DNA of 64,000 bases from positions 1,232,702-1,296,701 of the forward strand of contig CAWKLQ010000004.1 in the NCBI GenBank assembly GCA_963850525.1, written 5' to 3'. The position numbers and the translations under genes are program-made. Positions 33,386 through 43,074 of the stretch are shown here, piece by piece. Every line of letters starts with the position of its first letter. The first letter of the stretch is position 1. Source of the stretch: JAEMQF01 sp963850525 (GTDB taxonomy: Bacteria > Pseudomonadota > Gammaproteobacteria > Burkholderiales > Burkholderiaceae_C). The notes under the pieces are model-generated. The model did not search any database, had not been told where the DNA came from, and worked only from the letters and a program-made list of their open reading frames with translations.

Positions 33386-34177
33386 ATGCACGCACTGACG
33401 CTGAACAACATCGAGGTCATCTACGACCGCGTGTTTCTCGCGATCAAGGGCGTGTCGATCGCCGTTCCCGAGGGCGGCATGGTCGCGCTGCTCGGCGCCA
33501 ACGGCGCGGGCAAGAGCACGACGCTCAAGGCGATCAGCGGCCTGCTCTATTCCGAGCGCGGTGAAGTGACGCGCGGCGACGTGAAGTTCCGTGGCGCCGA
33601 CCTGGCGCGCACGCCGCCGCAGCAGCGCGTGAAACTCGGCATCGCGCAAGTGCTCGAGGGCCGCAGGGTCTTCGAGCACCTCACGCCCGACGAGAACCTG
33701 ATCGCGGCGTCCGCAGTGCACGGCAGCCGCGCCGACATGGCGCGCAACATGGAGCGCGTCTACGGCTACTTTCCGCGCCTGCACCAGCGGCGCACGGCGA
33801 AGTCGGGTTATCTGTCGGGGGGCGAGCAGCAGATGCTCGCGATCGCCCGCGCGCTGATGACGCAGCCCAAACTGTTGATGTTGGACGAGCCGAGCCTGGG
33901 CCTCGCGCCGCTGATCGTCGCCGAGATCTTCGAGATCATTCGGCGCATCAACCGCGACGAGAAGATGTCGATCCTGCTCGTTGAGCAAAACGCGATCGCC
34001 GCGCTCGACGTCGTGTCACACGGCTACCTCATCGAAAACGGCCGCGTCGTGATGCACGACAAGGCCGAGGTCATGAAGCGCAACCCCGACATCCAGGAGT
34101 TCTACCTCGGTGGTGCAGAGGGCAAGGACTTTCGCGACGTCAAGCACTACCGCAGGCGCAAGCGCTGGCTGGCTTGA
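33386..34177 (+). CDS. ABC transporter ATPase, LivF-like
   Basis: Second ATPase of the importer, 263 residues: Walker A GANGAGKSTTLKAISG (about 37-52), Q-loop IAQVLEGRRVFEHLTPDENL, signature YLSGGEQQMLAIARALM, Walker B LLMLDEPSLGLAP, switch His replaced by LLVEQN as is normal for LivF proteins. A C-terminal tail (EFYLGGAEGKDFRDVKHYRR) is a little longer than usual. It ends the importer unit; with the LivG-type subunit 6.4 kb upstream it completes a full HAAT transporter. Confidence 0.92.
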   Translation: MHALTLNNIEVIYDRVFLAIKGVSIAVPEGGMVALLGANGAGKSTTLKAISGLLYSERGEVTRGDVKFRGADLARTPPQQRVKLGIAQVLEGRRVFEHLTPDENLIAASAVHGSRADMARNMERVYGYFPRLHQRRTAKSGYLSGGEQQMLAIARALMTQPKLLMLDEPSLGLAPLIVAEIFEIIRRINRDEKMSILLVEQNAIAALDVVSHGYLIENGRVVMHDKAEVMKRNPDIQEFYLGGAEGKDFRDVKHYRRRKRWLA

Positions 34178-34235
34178 GGTCCCTCGGGGCCTGCGCTGAA
34201 GCGATACTGCGCACCGTGCCACGACGGTCTTCTTC

Positions 34236-35249
34236 TTGAATTTGCTTGCGCGTCTCGCTGTCGGCGCGACCCTGGTGTGCGCACTGGCACTGTGGGGCGC
34301 ATTTGAGTTTGCCGCGGCGAACGTCTGGTTCGCCGAGCTGGCGCGCTATGTGCCGTACCCGGCCTATCTCGTGCCTGCCGCCACTGCAGTTGCGCTGAGC
34401 CTGCGCCTGAGCTGGCGCTGGCGGATCGCGGCGCTGGCGGTGCTGGGGATGGTGCTTGTTCCCATCATGGATTTGCAAATCGGCGGTGCGGAGGCCGGCA
34501 CCGGCCGGGTCCGCGTGATGACGTACAACATCAAGGCGTATCGCGCCGCCGAACGCGCAGGAGGTGTTGCGGCGATCGCCTGGGAGGTTGCGCTGCACGA
34601 CGCCGACATCATCGTCATGCAGGACGCAGGCTACGTCGCCCACTTGCTCGAGGCGCGTCCCAAGGAGGCCCTGCCGATGTTCGGTGGGCGGCAGATCGAG
34701 ACCTCCGGCCAATACATCATCGCAAGCCGCTTTCCACTGCGCGAGTGCACCGAGGGGAACATTTCCTTCCCGGGCGAGCAGCACCACTATTTCCGCTGCG
34801 TCGTCAGCGCAAGAGGGGTCGACGTCGATCTGTTCACCGCCCACCTGCTTTCGCCGCGCGACGGCCTGAACGCCACGCGCCACGAGCGACTGGGAGGCGT
34901 TGCCGAATGGCAAGAGAACGTGGCGGCGCGCATGCAACAGTCACGTTTGCTCGCCGCCGACGTGGCCGCAAGCGGTCGACCCGTGATCCTCGCCGGCGAC
35001 TTGAATGCCCCCGAGCACTCACCGGTGCTGCGCCAGCTTCTGGCGACCGGGCTGCGCGATGCGTTTTCGGTGGCTGGAACCGGCTATGGATATACCCACG
35101 GGCACTCGCTTCGACCGCACATCTCGTTCAATCGGATTGACCACATCCTGGTCGGTGCCACGATCGGTGTGGCGGATTCTTATGTGGGCGGCAAAGACGC
35201 TTCAGAACATCGGCCCGTCATCGCCGATCTGTGGCTCAAGCGAGAGTAG
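34236..35249 (+). CDS. Endonuclease/exonuclease/phosphatase-fold membrane protein
   Basis: 337 residues. Three hydrophobic segments (about 5-28, 40-58 and 64-82) are followed by an EEP domain: VRVMTYNIKAYRAAER (about 92), DADIIVMQDAGYVAHLLE with Asp where the metal-binding Glu is usual, FTAHLLSPRDG, VILAGDLNAPEHSPVL (about 250), FNRIDHILVG and SEHRPVIADLWL. The EEP part is thus likely exposed to the periplasm and could be a nuclease or phosphodiesterase. The start is a TTG at 34236; no ATG gives the membrane part. Monocistronic between the importer and argJ. Confidence 0.82.
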   Translation: MNLLARLAVGATLVCALALWGAFEFAAANVWFAELARYVPYPAYLVPAATAVALSLRLSWRWRIAALAVLGMVLVPIMDLQIGGAEAGTGRVRVMTYNIKAYRAAERAGGVAAIAWEVALHDADIIVMQDAGYVAHLLEARPKEALPMFGGRQIETSGQYIIASRFPLRECTEGNISFPGEQHHYFRCVVSARGVDVDLFTAHLLSPRDGLNATRHERLGGVAEWQENVAARMQQSRLLAADVAASGRPVILAGDLNAPEHSPVLRQLLATGLRDAFSVAGTGYGYTHGHSLRPHISFNRIDHILVGATIGVADSYVGGKDASEHRPVIADLWLKRE

Positions 35250-35375
35250 CTGCGGGCACGTCCAGCGGACGGAGGCGATGTATCTTGATGCGTGATGTGG
35301 CTGCCCTTGCGCGCCGTTCACGCCAGACGTAGCCGCTACGCATAATGTCGCTTCGTCTGTCGAACCTCACTCCAC

Positions 35376-36605
35376 ATGCCCGTCAACCTGCTCCCCCCCG
35401 ACCCCGCCACATTGTTTGCCGTCCCCGGCGTGAAGCTGGGCATCACGATGGCCGGGGTGCGCAAGGCGAACCGCCGCGACCTGACGGTGGTCACGCTGAG
35501 CCCGGGCGCGTCGGTCGCGGGCGTGTTCACGAGCAACCGCTTTTGCGCGGCGCCGGTGCAGCTGTGCCGCAAGCACCTTGCGGCGGGGCAGGGGATTCGC
35601 GCCCTGCTCATCAATACCGGCAACGCCAATGCCGGCACCGGCCAGGAGGGCTTGGACAACGCGCTGCGCAGTTGCCGCGCTCTGGCGTCCAAGCTCGGCA
35701 TTGCAGTCGAACAGGTGCTGCCGTTTTCCACCGGCGTCATCATGGAGCCGCTGCCCGTTGAGCGCATCGAAGCCGGCCTGCCCGGCGCGCTCGCCGACCT
35801 GAACGAGGCGAATTGGGGTAACGCAGCGCAGGCGATCATGACGACCGACACGGTCGCCAAAGCCGTGTCGCGGCGCGTCCTGATCGGTGGCAGATGCGTC
35901 ACGGTCACCGGCGTGTCCAAGGGTGCCGGAATGATTCGCCCCGACATGGCGACGATGCTCGGCTTTGTCGCCACCGATGCGGCGATCGCGCCGCACTTGC
36001 TGCCCGAACTGCTGCGCGACGCAGCGGACCGCTCCTTCAACCGCATCAGCATCGACGGCGACACGTCGACGAATGATTCCTTCGTGCTGATCGCGACGCA
36101 CCAGGCGGGCAACACGCCCATCACGCAACTCGAATCCACTGAGGGCGCGCTGCTGCGCAATGCCGTCATCGAGGTCTCGGAGCACCTGGCGCAGGCGATC
36201 GTTCGCGACGGCGAAGGCGCGACCAAGTTCATCACGGTGCGCGTGGAAGGCGGCAAGACGACAGCAGAATGCCGCCTCGCGGCCTACGCGGTCGCGCACT
36301 CGCCGCTCGTGAAGACGGCGTTTTTTGCGAGCGACCCCAACCTCGGTCGCATCCTCGCCGCAGTGGGCTATGCCGGCATCGCCGACCTCGATCAAAACCT
36401 CATCGACTTGTTTCTCGACGATGTGCACGTCGTCGTGCAGGGCGGGCGCCACCCGGCCTATCAAGAGGCCGACGGCCAGCGCGTCATGAAGCAGGACGAG
36501 ATCACGGTGCGCGTGGACCTGCACCGCGGACCCGCGCACGCCATCGTGTGGACGTGCGATTTGAGCACCGAGTACGTGAAGATCAACGCCGACTACCGGA
36601 GTTGA
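35376..36605 (+). CDS. argJ: ArgJ, glutamate N-acetyltransferase / amino-acid acetyltransferase
   Basis: Enzyme of the cyclic arginine pathway that moves the acetyl group from N-acetylornithine to glutamate. 409 residues. The self-cleavage site is in TGVSKGAGMIRPDMATMLGF (about 180-200), where the chain is cut before the Thr of ATML, which becomes the nucleophile. Other ArgJ hallmarks: INTGNANAGTGQEGLDNALR, STGVIMEPLPVERIEAG, SFNRISIDGDTSTNDSFVLI and FASDPNLGRILAAVGYAG; it ends in the conserved EYVKINADYRS. The full length suggests a working enzyme. It is a housekeeping gene without arg neighbours here; the 3' side carries a family B element. Confidence 0.96.
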   Translation: MPVNLLPPDPATLFAVPGVKLGITMAGVRKANRRDLTVVTLSPGASVAGVFTSNRFCAAPVQLCRKHLAAGQGIRALLINTGNANAGTGQEGLDNALRSCRALASKLGIAVEQVLPFSTGVIMEPLPVERIEAGLPGALADLNEANWGNAAQAIMTTDTVAKAVSRRVLIGGRCVTVTGVSKGAGMIRPDMATMLGFVATDAAIAPHLLPELLRDAADRSFNRISIDGDTSTNDSFVLIATHQAGNTPITQLESTEGALLRNAVIEVSEHLAQAIVRDGEGATKFITVRVEGGKTTAECRLAAYAVAHSPLVKTAFFASDPNLGRILAAVGYAGIADLDQNLIDLFLDDVHVVVQGGRHPAYQEADGQRVMKQDEITVRVDLHRGPAHAIVWTCDLSTEYVKINADYRS

Positions 36606-36669
36606 CGACTTCGGGCGACTGACGGCGCTTCGCGCGACCCTCGACACGACCATGTTGTGCGGGGGGACT

Positions 36670-36961
36670 GCCTTCGGCCCTTTGCTGCCGTTTGATGTGG
36701 CCTCGAGGCTTGCCCGACAACCCTCGTCATCCCGGCGAAAGCCGGGATCCACCGGTTGTACGCAATGAACGCTGCGCAGGACGCGCGCCTTCCACGGGTG
36801 GATCCCGGCCCCGTATCGAGTACGGGGTGGCCCTTTCGCCGGGATGACGAATATCTTGCGTCGTGCCCTTCGCGCTGCACCTTGCCATGCTGAGCCTTGA
36901 TCGGTGGCACGCGTGAGCGCACCCAAAGCGGACGTTCAAACGGCAGCAATGGGCCGAAAGC
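36670..36961. mobile_element. Hairpin MITE-like element, family B, copy 2
   Basis: 292 bp with ends GCCTTCGGCCCTTTGCTG and CAGCAATGGGCCGAAAGC, similar throughout to 29738-30004. The REP unit in the centre carries a nested palindrome CCCCGTATCGAGTACGGGG (36809-36827) that copy 1 lacks. It fills the gap between argJ and the next gene. Confidence 0.75.
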
Positions 36962-37004
36962 CGCAGATACGCACCCGCAGCCACCCAAACTGCGGCGTAC
37001 TGGC

Positions 37005-37808
37005 TCAGGAAGCCCGCGGCGCGCACGTAACTGCGCGCACGATCCACGCCGCGGCGGCAGCGGCGAGCAAATGCTTGAGCGTGTGGCCGCTGATCCAGCC
37101 GGTGGCGCCGAGCACGGCGTGATCGGCGACTTCCATGCCTTTCGCCGCGGCGTACAGGCCGAGCACCGCCCACCAGGCGCTGCTGGGAGTGCACGCAGCG
37201 TGTTGCTCGGGCAGTTTCAGGAGGATCGCGAGCGGCACCAGCAGCATCGGCAGGATTTGCAAGAACAAATAGGGCCGCAAGTCGCCGCTGCCGCGCTGTT
37301 CCGTGAACCACCAGTAGCCGACGGCGCAGGTCGCCAGGACCACGCCCGCCGCGAGCACGCGCAGTTCGGCCCAGCGTGCATCGACGTGTTCGGTGAGCAG
37401 GGCGCTGGTCAGCGCCACACACGCCCAGGCGATGGGAATGCGGTCGAAGACGAGCGCGGCGTTGTCCGGCGCCCAGTGATAAACCGCCGAGCCGCCGGTT
37501 GTGAACAGCAGCGCCACGCACAACAGCTGCCACGCGCGGCGCGACGGCCAATCGAGCGCGGAGCGCGACAGGCGCCACAAACCCCACACGCCGACGATGA
37601 GGAACGGCAGGTTGCTCAGCACATCGGCGGCGTGCGGTATTCCGAGCCAGACCCGCGTGTCTGCAAAGGCGTGATAGTTGTCCCACTGCGCCACGGGGCC
37701 GTGCAACGCCAGCGCGGCGAACAACAGCAGCGCGGCCAGGCCGAGCCACCACGCGCGGGAGGGCGCAGTTGCGGCGGGCAGCGCCGGTGCAGTCGTTTTC
37801 GAATCCAT
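37005..37808 (-). CDS. Ceramidase-like integral membrane protein
   Basis: 267 residues with about seven hydrophobic segments and few charged loops. Features of the alkaline ceramidase/CREST superfamily are visible: DNYHAFADTRVWLGIPHAAD near residue 43, SAVYHWAPDNAALVFDRIPI (about 104-123) with the S and H-x3-D motif, and HTLKHLLAAAAAAW at the C-terminus with two His that may bind zinc. The ATG at 37808 is preferred to 37871. Members of this superfamily hydrolyse amide bonds in lipids; the substrate here is unknown. Convergent with argJ across the family B element. Confidence 0.75.
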   Translation of the reverse strand: MDSKTTAPALPAATAPSRAWWLGLAALLLFAALALHGPVAQWDNYHAFADTRVWLGIPHAADVLSNLPFLIVGVWGLWRLSRSALDWPSRRAWQLLCVALLFTTGGSAVYHWAPDNAALVFDRIPIAWACVALTSALLTEHVDARWAELRVLAAGVVLATCAVGYWWFTEQRGSGDLRPYLFLQILPMLLVPLAILLKLPEQHAACTPSSAWWAVLGLYAAAKGMEVADHAVLGATGWISGHTLKHLLAAAAAAWIVRAVTCAPRAS

Positions 37809-37915
37809 GGTGTGGTGAGCCGAGCGAAGTGGACGGGACAAGGCCGCCATTTTGCTTGCCAGCCGCAGCACCTGCCCGTTATGATGGCGGCTCGCGAATT
37901 CCAGGACGCAAACCC

Positions 37916-38062
37916 ATGAAGCGCAACGCCCCCCTCACCCAGCATACCGCCCTCAGTGGCGCGGTCGCTGCGTGCCGGCGCGTTGAATTCGCCCGCACCA
38001 GCGGGATGCGAATCCTGCTCGCCACCCTGAATCTGCTGCCGCAGATTTCGGCGCGACCTTAG
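37916..38062 (+). CDS. Possible leader peptide upstream of the MFS gene
   Basis: A 48-codon frame starting MKRNAPLTQHTALSGAVAAC and ending LLATLNLLPQISARP, with AGGA about 9 bp before the ATG. It has no recognisable family. It matters because two alternative RNA hairpins follow directly and then the exporter gene. The rest of the 375-bp gap holds nothing else that I can recognise. Confidence 0.35.
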   Translation: MKRNAPLTQHTALSGAVAACRRVEFARTSGMRILLATLNLLPQISARP

Positions 38063-38064
38063 TC

Positions 38065-38113
38065 CTCTCAGTCACCACTTCCAACCGAAGTTCCGCTGAG
38101 AGTCTCAGCGGAA
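38065..38113 (+). promoter_or_regulatory. Alternative hairpins, possible attenuator
   Basis: A perfect hairpin with arms TTCCGCTGAGA (38091-38101) and TCTCAGCGGAA (38103-38113) competes with an earlier pairing of CTCTCAG (38065-38071) and CTGAGAG (38096-38102). The first arm begins 3 bp after the stop of the 48-codon frame. No T-run follows, so an effect on translation is more likely than factor-independent termination. Confidence 0.4.
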
Positions 38114-38183
38114 ATCGGTCAGTGAAGCCACTCTCCGCTGCATCGGGTCCAACGACCCACCAGGACGTCCACAAGACGTTCGC

Positions 38184-39557
38184 ATGAGAAGAAGTGATGG
38201 TGAAGTCATGAGAAACGGTTTGAGAATGTGGCGAGCTGCGTTTCGCGGCCGCTTTGCCCTCGCCCCCGGCGACCTGTTGCGCGACGCGGCCTACCGGCGC
38301 CTGTGGACGTCGATCCTGATCAGCTCGCTGGGTGGCCAGGTGACGATGCTGGCGCTCCCGCTCACAGCGGCCGTGCTGCTGCACGCGAGCCCCACGCAAA
38401 TGGGCTTGCTCACCGCGATGGAAATCCTGCCCTTCGTGCTGTTCTCGCTGCCTTCGGGCGTGTGGCTCGATCGCGTGGCCAAGCTGCCGGTGTACGTGGT
38501 GGGCGAGAGCGTGCTCGCGCTGATCGTCTCCAGCGTTCCCTTTGCGTGGTGGATGGGCTGGCTCGCGATGCCCTGGCTTTACGCGGCGGGTTTTGTCATC
38601 GGCACGGTCTACACGGTGGCGGGAAGCGCGGCGCAGATTGTGCTGACGCAAGTCGTCGCGCGCGAGCGGCTCGTCGAGGCGCATGCGAAGAATGCGCTTG
38701 CGGGGTCGGGCGCTGAAGTCGCCGGCCCCGGCGTGGCGGGTGCGCTCATCAAGATGGTGGGCGCGCCGGTCGCGCTGCTCGTCGACGCGGTGGCGCTGCT
38801 CGCGTCGGCGGCGATCCTGCGCGGCATTCGCATCGAAGAAGCGCCGCGCCGACAGGGCCGAAGCGACTTCTGGCGCGACCTGAAAACCGGAGTGCGTTTT
38901 GTCGCAGGGAATCGCTTGCTCGTCACGCTCGCCGGCGCGGTGGGCGTGTGGCAGATGTGCCACCACGCGGCGATCGTCGTGCAGATCTTGTTTGCGACGC
39001 GCACGCTCGGCCTGAACGAGCAACAGGTCGGGCTGAGCTACGTGGGCCTGGGCCTGGGTACGGTGGTGGCGAGCATTTACGGCAACCGCATCAGCCAGCG
39101 CATCGGCCCCGGGCCGTGCCTGGTCACGGGTTTCGCGATCTGCGGTGCGGGCTGGCTGCTGCTGTCGTTTGCGCCGGCGAACGTCTGGGGCACGCTGATG
39201 TTCGCGGCGATGCTCGTGCTGTTCGGCTGCGGCGCGGTGCTCGTGTTCATCAACTTCCTTGCGCTGCGCCAGGCGGTCACGCCGGCGCCGCTGCTCGGGC
39301 GCATGACGAGCACGATGCGCTGGCTGATCCTGATCCCCGCCGGCCCGGGCGCGCTGCTGGGCGGCTGGCTCGGCGAGCACATCGGCCTGCGCGCGGCGCT
39401 CGCATTTGCCGGCGGCTCGGCGCTGCTCATGGCCGTGGTCGCGTGGCGGATTCCGGTCATACGAGATCTGCGCAAATTGCCCGAGCCCGAGCCTGAGCAC
39501 GACTGGATCGGCGCTGAGGCGATCGTGCGGCCGGCGGCGGCGATGGATCCGACTTGA
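38184..39557 (+). CDS. MFS transporter (EntS/MFS_3 type exporter)
   Basis: Major facilitator protein with 12 predicted membrane segments, up to 457 residues. The N-terminal YRRLWTSILISSLGGQVTML and SLPSGVWLDRVAKLPVYVVG (loop 2-3 motif) are typical of the EntS/MFS_3 group, whose members export siderophores and drugs. Loop 6-7 is RIEEAPRRQGRSDFWRDLKT and the second half repeats the loop motif as IYGNRISQRIGPGPCL. The start could be 38184, 38208 or 38226. The possible attenuator just upstream suggests regulation by a translation-active compound, which is speculation. Confidence 0.87.
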   Translation: MRRSDGEVMRNGLRMWRAAFRGRFALAPGDLLRDAAYRRLWTSILISSLGGQVTMLALPLTAAVLLHASPTQMGLLTAMEILPFVLFSLPSGVWLDRVAKLPVYVVGESVLALIVSSVPFAWWMGWLAMPWLYAAGFVIGTVYTVAGSAAQIVLTQVVARERLVEAHAKNALAGSGAEVAGPGVAGALIKMVGAPVALLVDAVALLASAAILRGIRIEEAPRRQGRSDFWRDLKTGVRFVAGNRLLVTLAGAVGVWQMCHHAAIVVQILFATRTLGLNEQQVGLSYVGLGLGTVVASIYGNRISQRIGPGPCLVTGFAICGAGWLLLSFAPANVWGTLMFAAMLVLFGCGAVLVFINFLALRQAVTPAPLLGRMTSTMRWLILIPAGPGALLGGWLGEHIGLRAALAFAGGSALLMAVVAWRIPVIRDLRKLPEPEPEHDWIGAEAIVRPAAAMDPT

Positions 39558-39579
39558 ACGTGTGATCCCGATGCCAACC

Positions 39580-39722
39580 CGTGGATCCCGGCCCCCGTGT
39601 CGAGCACGGGGCGGCGGTGCGCCGGGATGACGCCGATGCTGTCATGCCGGCGTAGGCCGGCATCCACTGCGGTGCAGTGCGCCGCAGCGAATGGTGGATC
39701 CCGGCTGGCGCCGGGATGACGT
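39580..39722. repeat. REP-like cluster with nested palindrome
   Basis: Three REP units between the MFS gene and ugpQ. The first contains CCCCGTGTCGAGCACGGGG (39593-39611) within its arms, an extra palindrome also found at three other places in the window. Confidence 0.8.
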
Positions 39723-39728
39723 CGTCGG

Positions 39729-40505
39729 CTACGCCCCCGCCGGCGCGAAGCGGTCCACCGCGTCGGTGATGATGCTGTCGATTCCCAGCGCCAGCAGGCG
39801 GCGCGCGTCGGCGACTTCGTTCACGGTGTAGACCAGCGCGCGCATGCCGGCGCCGTGCAGCTTCGCGATCAGCGGGCCGTCCATCAGGCGATGGTTGGTG
39901 ACCACGGCGGTGCAGCCGAGCACCTGCGCGACGTCGAACCAGCCCGACCACAAGGTGTCGAGCAGCAGCGCGCGCGGCAGCTCGGGTGCGCTCTCGCTCG
40001 CGCCCTGCAAAGCCTCGGGGCGAAACGAGCTGAGCAAGGGCTGCACGGGCTGGCCGCCCCACAGACGTGCCGCCTCGCGTGCGACTGCCTGACCCGTCGG
40101 ATCTTCCAACCCGGGGGTCGGTTTGATCTCGATGTTCAGCGCGAAGCCGTTGCGAACGCAATAACGCGAGATCGCCGCGAGGCTCGGCAGCGGCTCGCCG
40201 GCAAAGCCGCGGCTGTGCCAGCCGCCTGCGTCCAGCAGCGCCAGTTCGCTCCAGCTGCGCTGGCCGGCGATGCCGTCGCCGGAACTCGTGCGTTCCAGGG
40301 TGTCATCGTGCAGCAGAAAGGGCACGCCGTCGGCGCTGAGTTTGACGTCGCACTCGAATGCGCGGTAGCCGTGCGACGCGCCCACACGAAACGCCGCGAG
40401 CGTGTTCTCGGGCGCCAGCCTGCCCGCGCCACGGTGCGCGATCCACAGCGGGTAGGGCCAGTCCGACGCCACGAAGTGCTGCTTTCGGGTCGACTCGGTT
40501 GCCAT
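39729..40505 (-). CDS. ugpQ: Glycerophosphodiester phosphodiesterase UgpQ
   Basis: Hydrolyses glycerophosphodiesters to glycerol-3-phosphate and alcohol in the cytosol. TIM-barrel protein of 258 residues: LWIAHRGAGRLAPENTLAAF (about 21-40) with the catalytic His and the metal-binding Glu, FECDVKLSADGVPFLLHDDT with the second His, and ALNIEIKPTPGLED. The C-terminal VYTVNEVADARRLLALGIDS is also family-typical. No signal peptide, as in UgpQ of E. coli. Last gene of the minus-strand ugp operon, 38 bp after ugpC. Confidence 0.94.
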   Translation of the reverse strand: MATESTRKQHFVASDWPYPLWIAHRGAGRLAPENTLAAFRVGASHGYRAFECDVKLSADGVPFLLHDDTLERTSSGDGIAGQRSWSELALLDAGGWHSRGFAGEPLPSLAAISRYCVRNGFALNIEIKPTPGLEDPTGQAVAREAARLWGGQPVQPLLSSFRPEALQGASESAPELPRALLLDTLWSGWFDVAQVLGCTAVVTNHRLMDGPLIAKLHGAGMRALVYTVNEVADARRLLALGIDSIITDAVDRFAPAGA

Positions 40506-40543
40506 GTGAGAAGTCTAACGAAGCGGTGGATTCGGCGGCACGC

Positions 40544-41623
<1,080 letters not shown>

Positions 41624-41650
41624 CGGTCTTGCCTCTTGTTGTTGTTTCGG

Positions 41651-42508
41651 CTACTTCTCGCTGTCGACGAGGCCCTTGACGAACCAGCGCTGCATGAGCA
41701 GCACGACGAACGCCGGCGGCAGCATCGCCAGGATCGCCGTGGCCATGATGACGTTCCATTCGTTGGCTGCGTCGCCGCCGGCAAACATGCGCTTGATTCC
41801 CATCACGATGGGGTACATGCTTTCGTCGGTGGTGACGAGCAGCGGCCAGAGGTACTGGTTCCAGCCGTAGATGAACTGGATGACGAACAGCGCCGCGACG
41901 CTCGTCATCGACAGCGGCACGAGCACGTCCTTGAAAAAGCGCATCGGCCCGGCACCGTCGATTCGCGCGGCTTCGACGAGTTCATCGGGAACGGTGAGGA
42001 AGAACTGGCGGAACAGGAACGTTGCCGTCGCCGAGGCGATGAGCGGCACCGTCAGCCCCGCGTAACTGTTCAGCATGTGCAGGTTGGACACCACTTCATA
42101 CGTCGGCCCGATGCGCACCTCCACCGGCAGCATGAGCGTGATGAAGACCATCCAGAAGCACAAGCTGCGTCCGGGAAAGCGGAAGTAGACGAAGGCGAAC
42201 GCCGAGAGCAGCGAAATCGCGATCTTGCCGATGGAGATGATCATCGCGCTCACGAAACTGATCCAGAGCATCGGCGCCACGGCAGCGACCTTGCTGCCGT
42301 AACTCGTCTCGCCGCCGAACAGCGCGACACGATACGTCTCCAGCATGTGCCCGCCGGGCGCCATCGACATCGGCACTTGCTGGACGATTTGCTGCGAGGT
42401 CTGCGTCGACGCGATCAGCGTCACGTACACGGGGAAGGCGACGATGATCACGCCGATCAGCAGCACCAGGTGCGATAGCGCGCGTCCCACTCGATCGCGT
42501 TCGACCAT
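41651..42508 (-). CDS. ugpE: UgpE, sn-glycerol-3-phosphate ABC importer permease
   Basis: MalG-type permease of 285 residues with six membrane segments. The start MVERDRVGRALSHLVLLIGV and the coupling (EAA) loop in DELVEAARIDGAGPMRFFKD are normal for UgpE. The periplasmic loop QTSQQIVQQVPMSMAPGG is also a family trait. Its upstream partner ugpA is 566 bp away because a family A hairpin element lies between them, an unusual interruption of this operon. Confidence 0.94.
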   Translation of the reverse strand: MVERDRVGRALSHLVLLIGVIIVAFPVYVTLIASTQTSQQIVQQVPMSMAPGGHMLETYRVALFGGETSYGSKVAAVAPMLWISFVSAMIISIGKIAISLLSAFAFVYFRFPGRSLCFWMVFITLMLPVEVRIGPTYEVVSNLHMLNSYAGLTVPLIASATATFLFRQFFLTVPDELVEAARIDGAGPMRFFKDVLVPLSMTSVAALFVIQFIYGWNQYLWPLLVTTDESMYPIVMGIKRMFAGGDAANEWNVIMATAILAMLPPAFVVLLMQRWFVKGLVDSEK

Positions 42509-42579
42509 TCAGTGCCTGCCTTTCATTTCAGCGGTCGCTTCGCGTTTCGTGCTCTCCGCGAGGGAGGTGGGACGTACCC

Positions 42580-43039
42580 GCTTTCGGCCCGTTGCTGCCG
42601 TTCGTCGCGAGCTTCTTGCGACGGTTGCGACGCCAGGGCGGCGGCGGTGCCCCCGTGCTCCGGCCCACGCTCGCGGGGCACCGTCGAGAAGCGCCAAGCG
42701 AAGCCGCGTCAACACGGGATGGTCGGTGCATCGGCTGGCAGACACCGCGAATGGGTCCTGCGCCCGGGGGCACCACCACCGCCCTGCTGCACACCACGGT
42801 TGCCTGCCACGCCTTCGCATGCCACCCGAGTGCCGGGGTAGGTGGCTTGGGGTACGGGCGCAGGCCCCCATTCGCGGTGTGATCAACCTGCACCCGAGAA
42901 CACCTCGTTGATGGCGCAACGCCAGCGGGCCCAATACGGTGCCCCGCGAGCGTGGGGCCGGAGAACGTAGCCCGGGCCACCTGCCCTTTCTCGACCTCTG
43001 CACGAACGACGGCGCGAACGGCAGCAAAGGGCCGAAAGC
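42580..43039. mobile_element. Hairpin MITE-like element, family A, copy 2
   Basis: 460 bp inserted between ugpA and ugpE. Ends are near-perfect inverted repeats: left GCTTTCGGCCCGTTGCTG then CCGTTCG, right CGAACGG then CAGCAAAGGGCCGAAAGC. The interior repeats the nested pairings of copy 1 at 10672-11135 (for example ACACCGCGAATGGG with CCCATTCGCGGTGT), so one strand folds as a single long hairpin. No transposase frame; clear target-site duplications are not seen. Confidence 0.8.
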
Positions 43040-43074
43040 CGACCCACAGTTCGTAGTCAACGTGCCGCGCTGCA

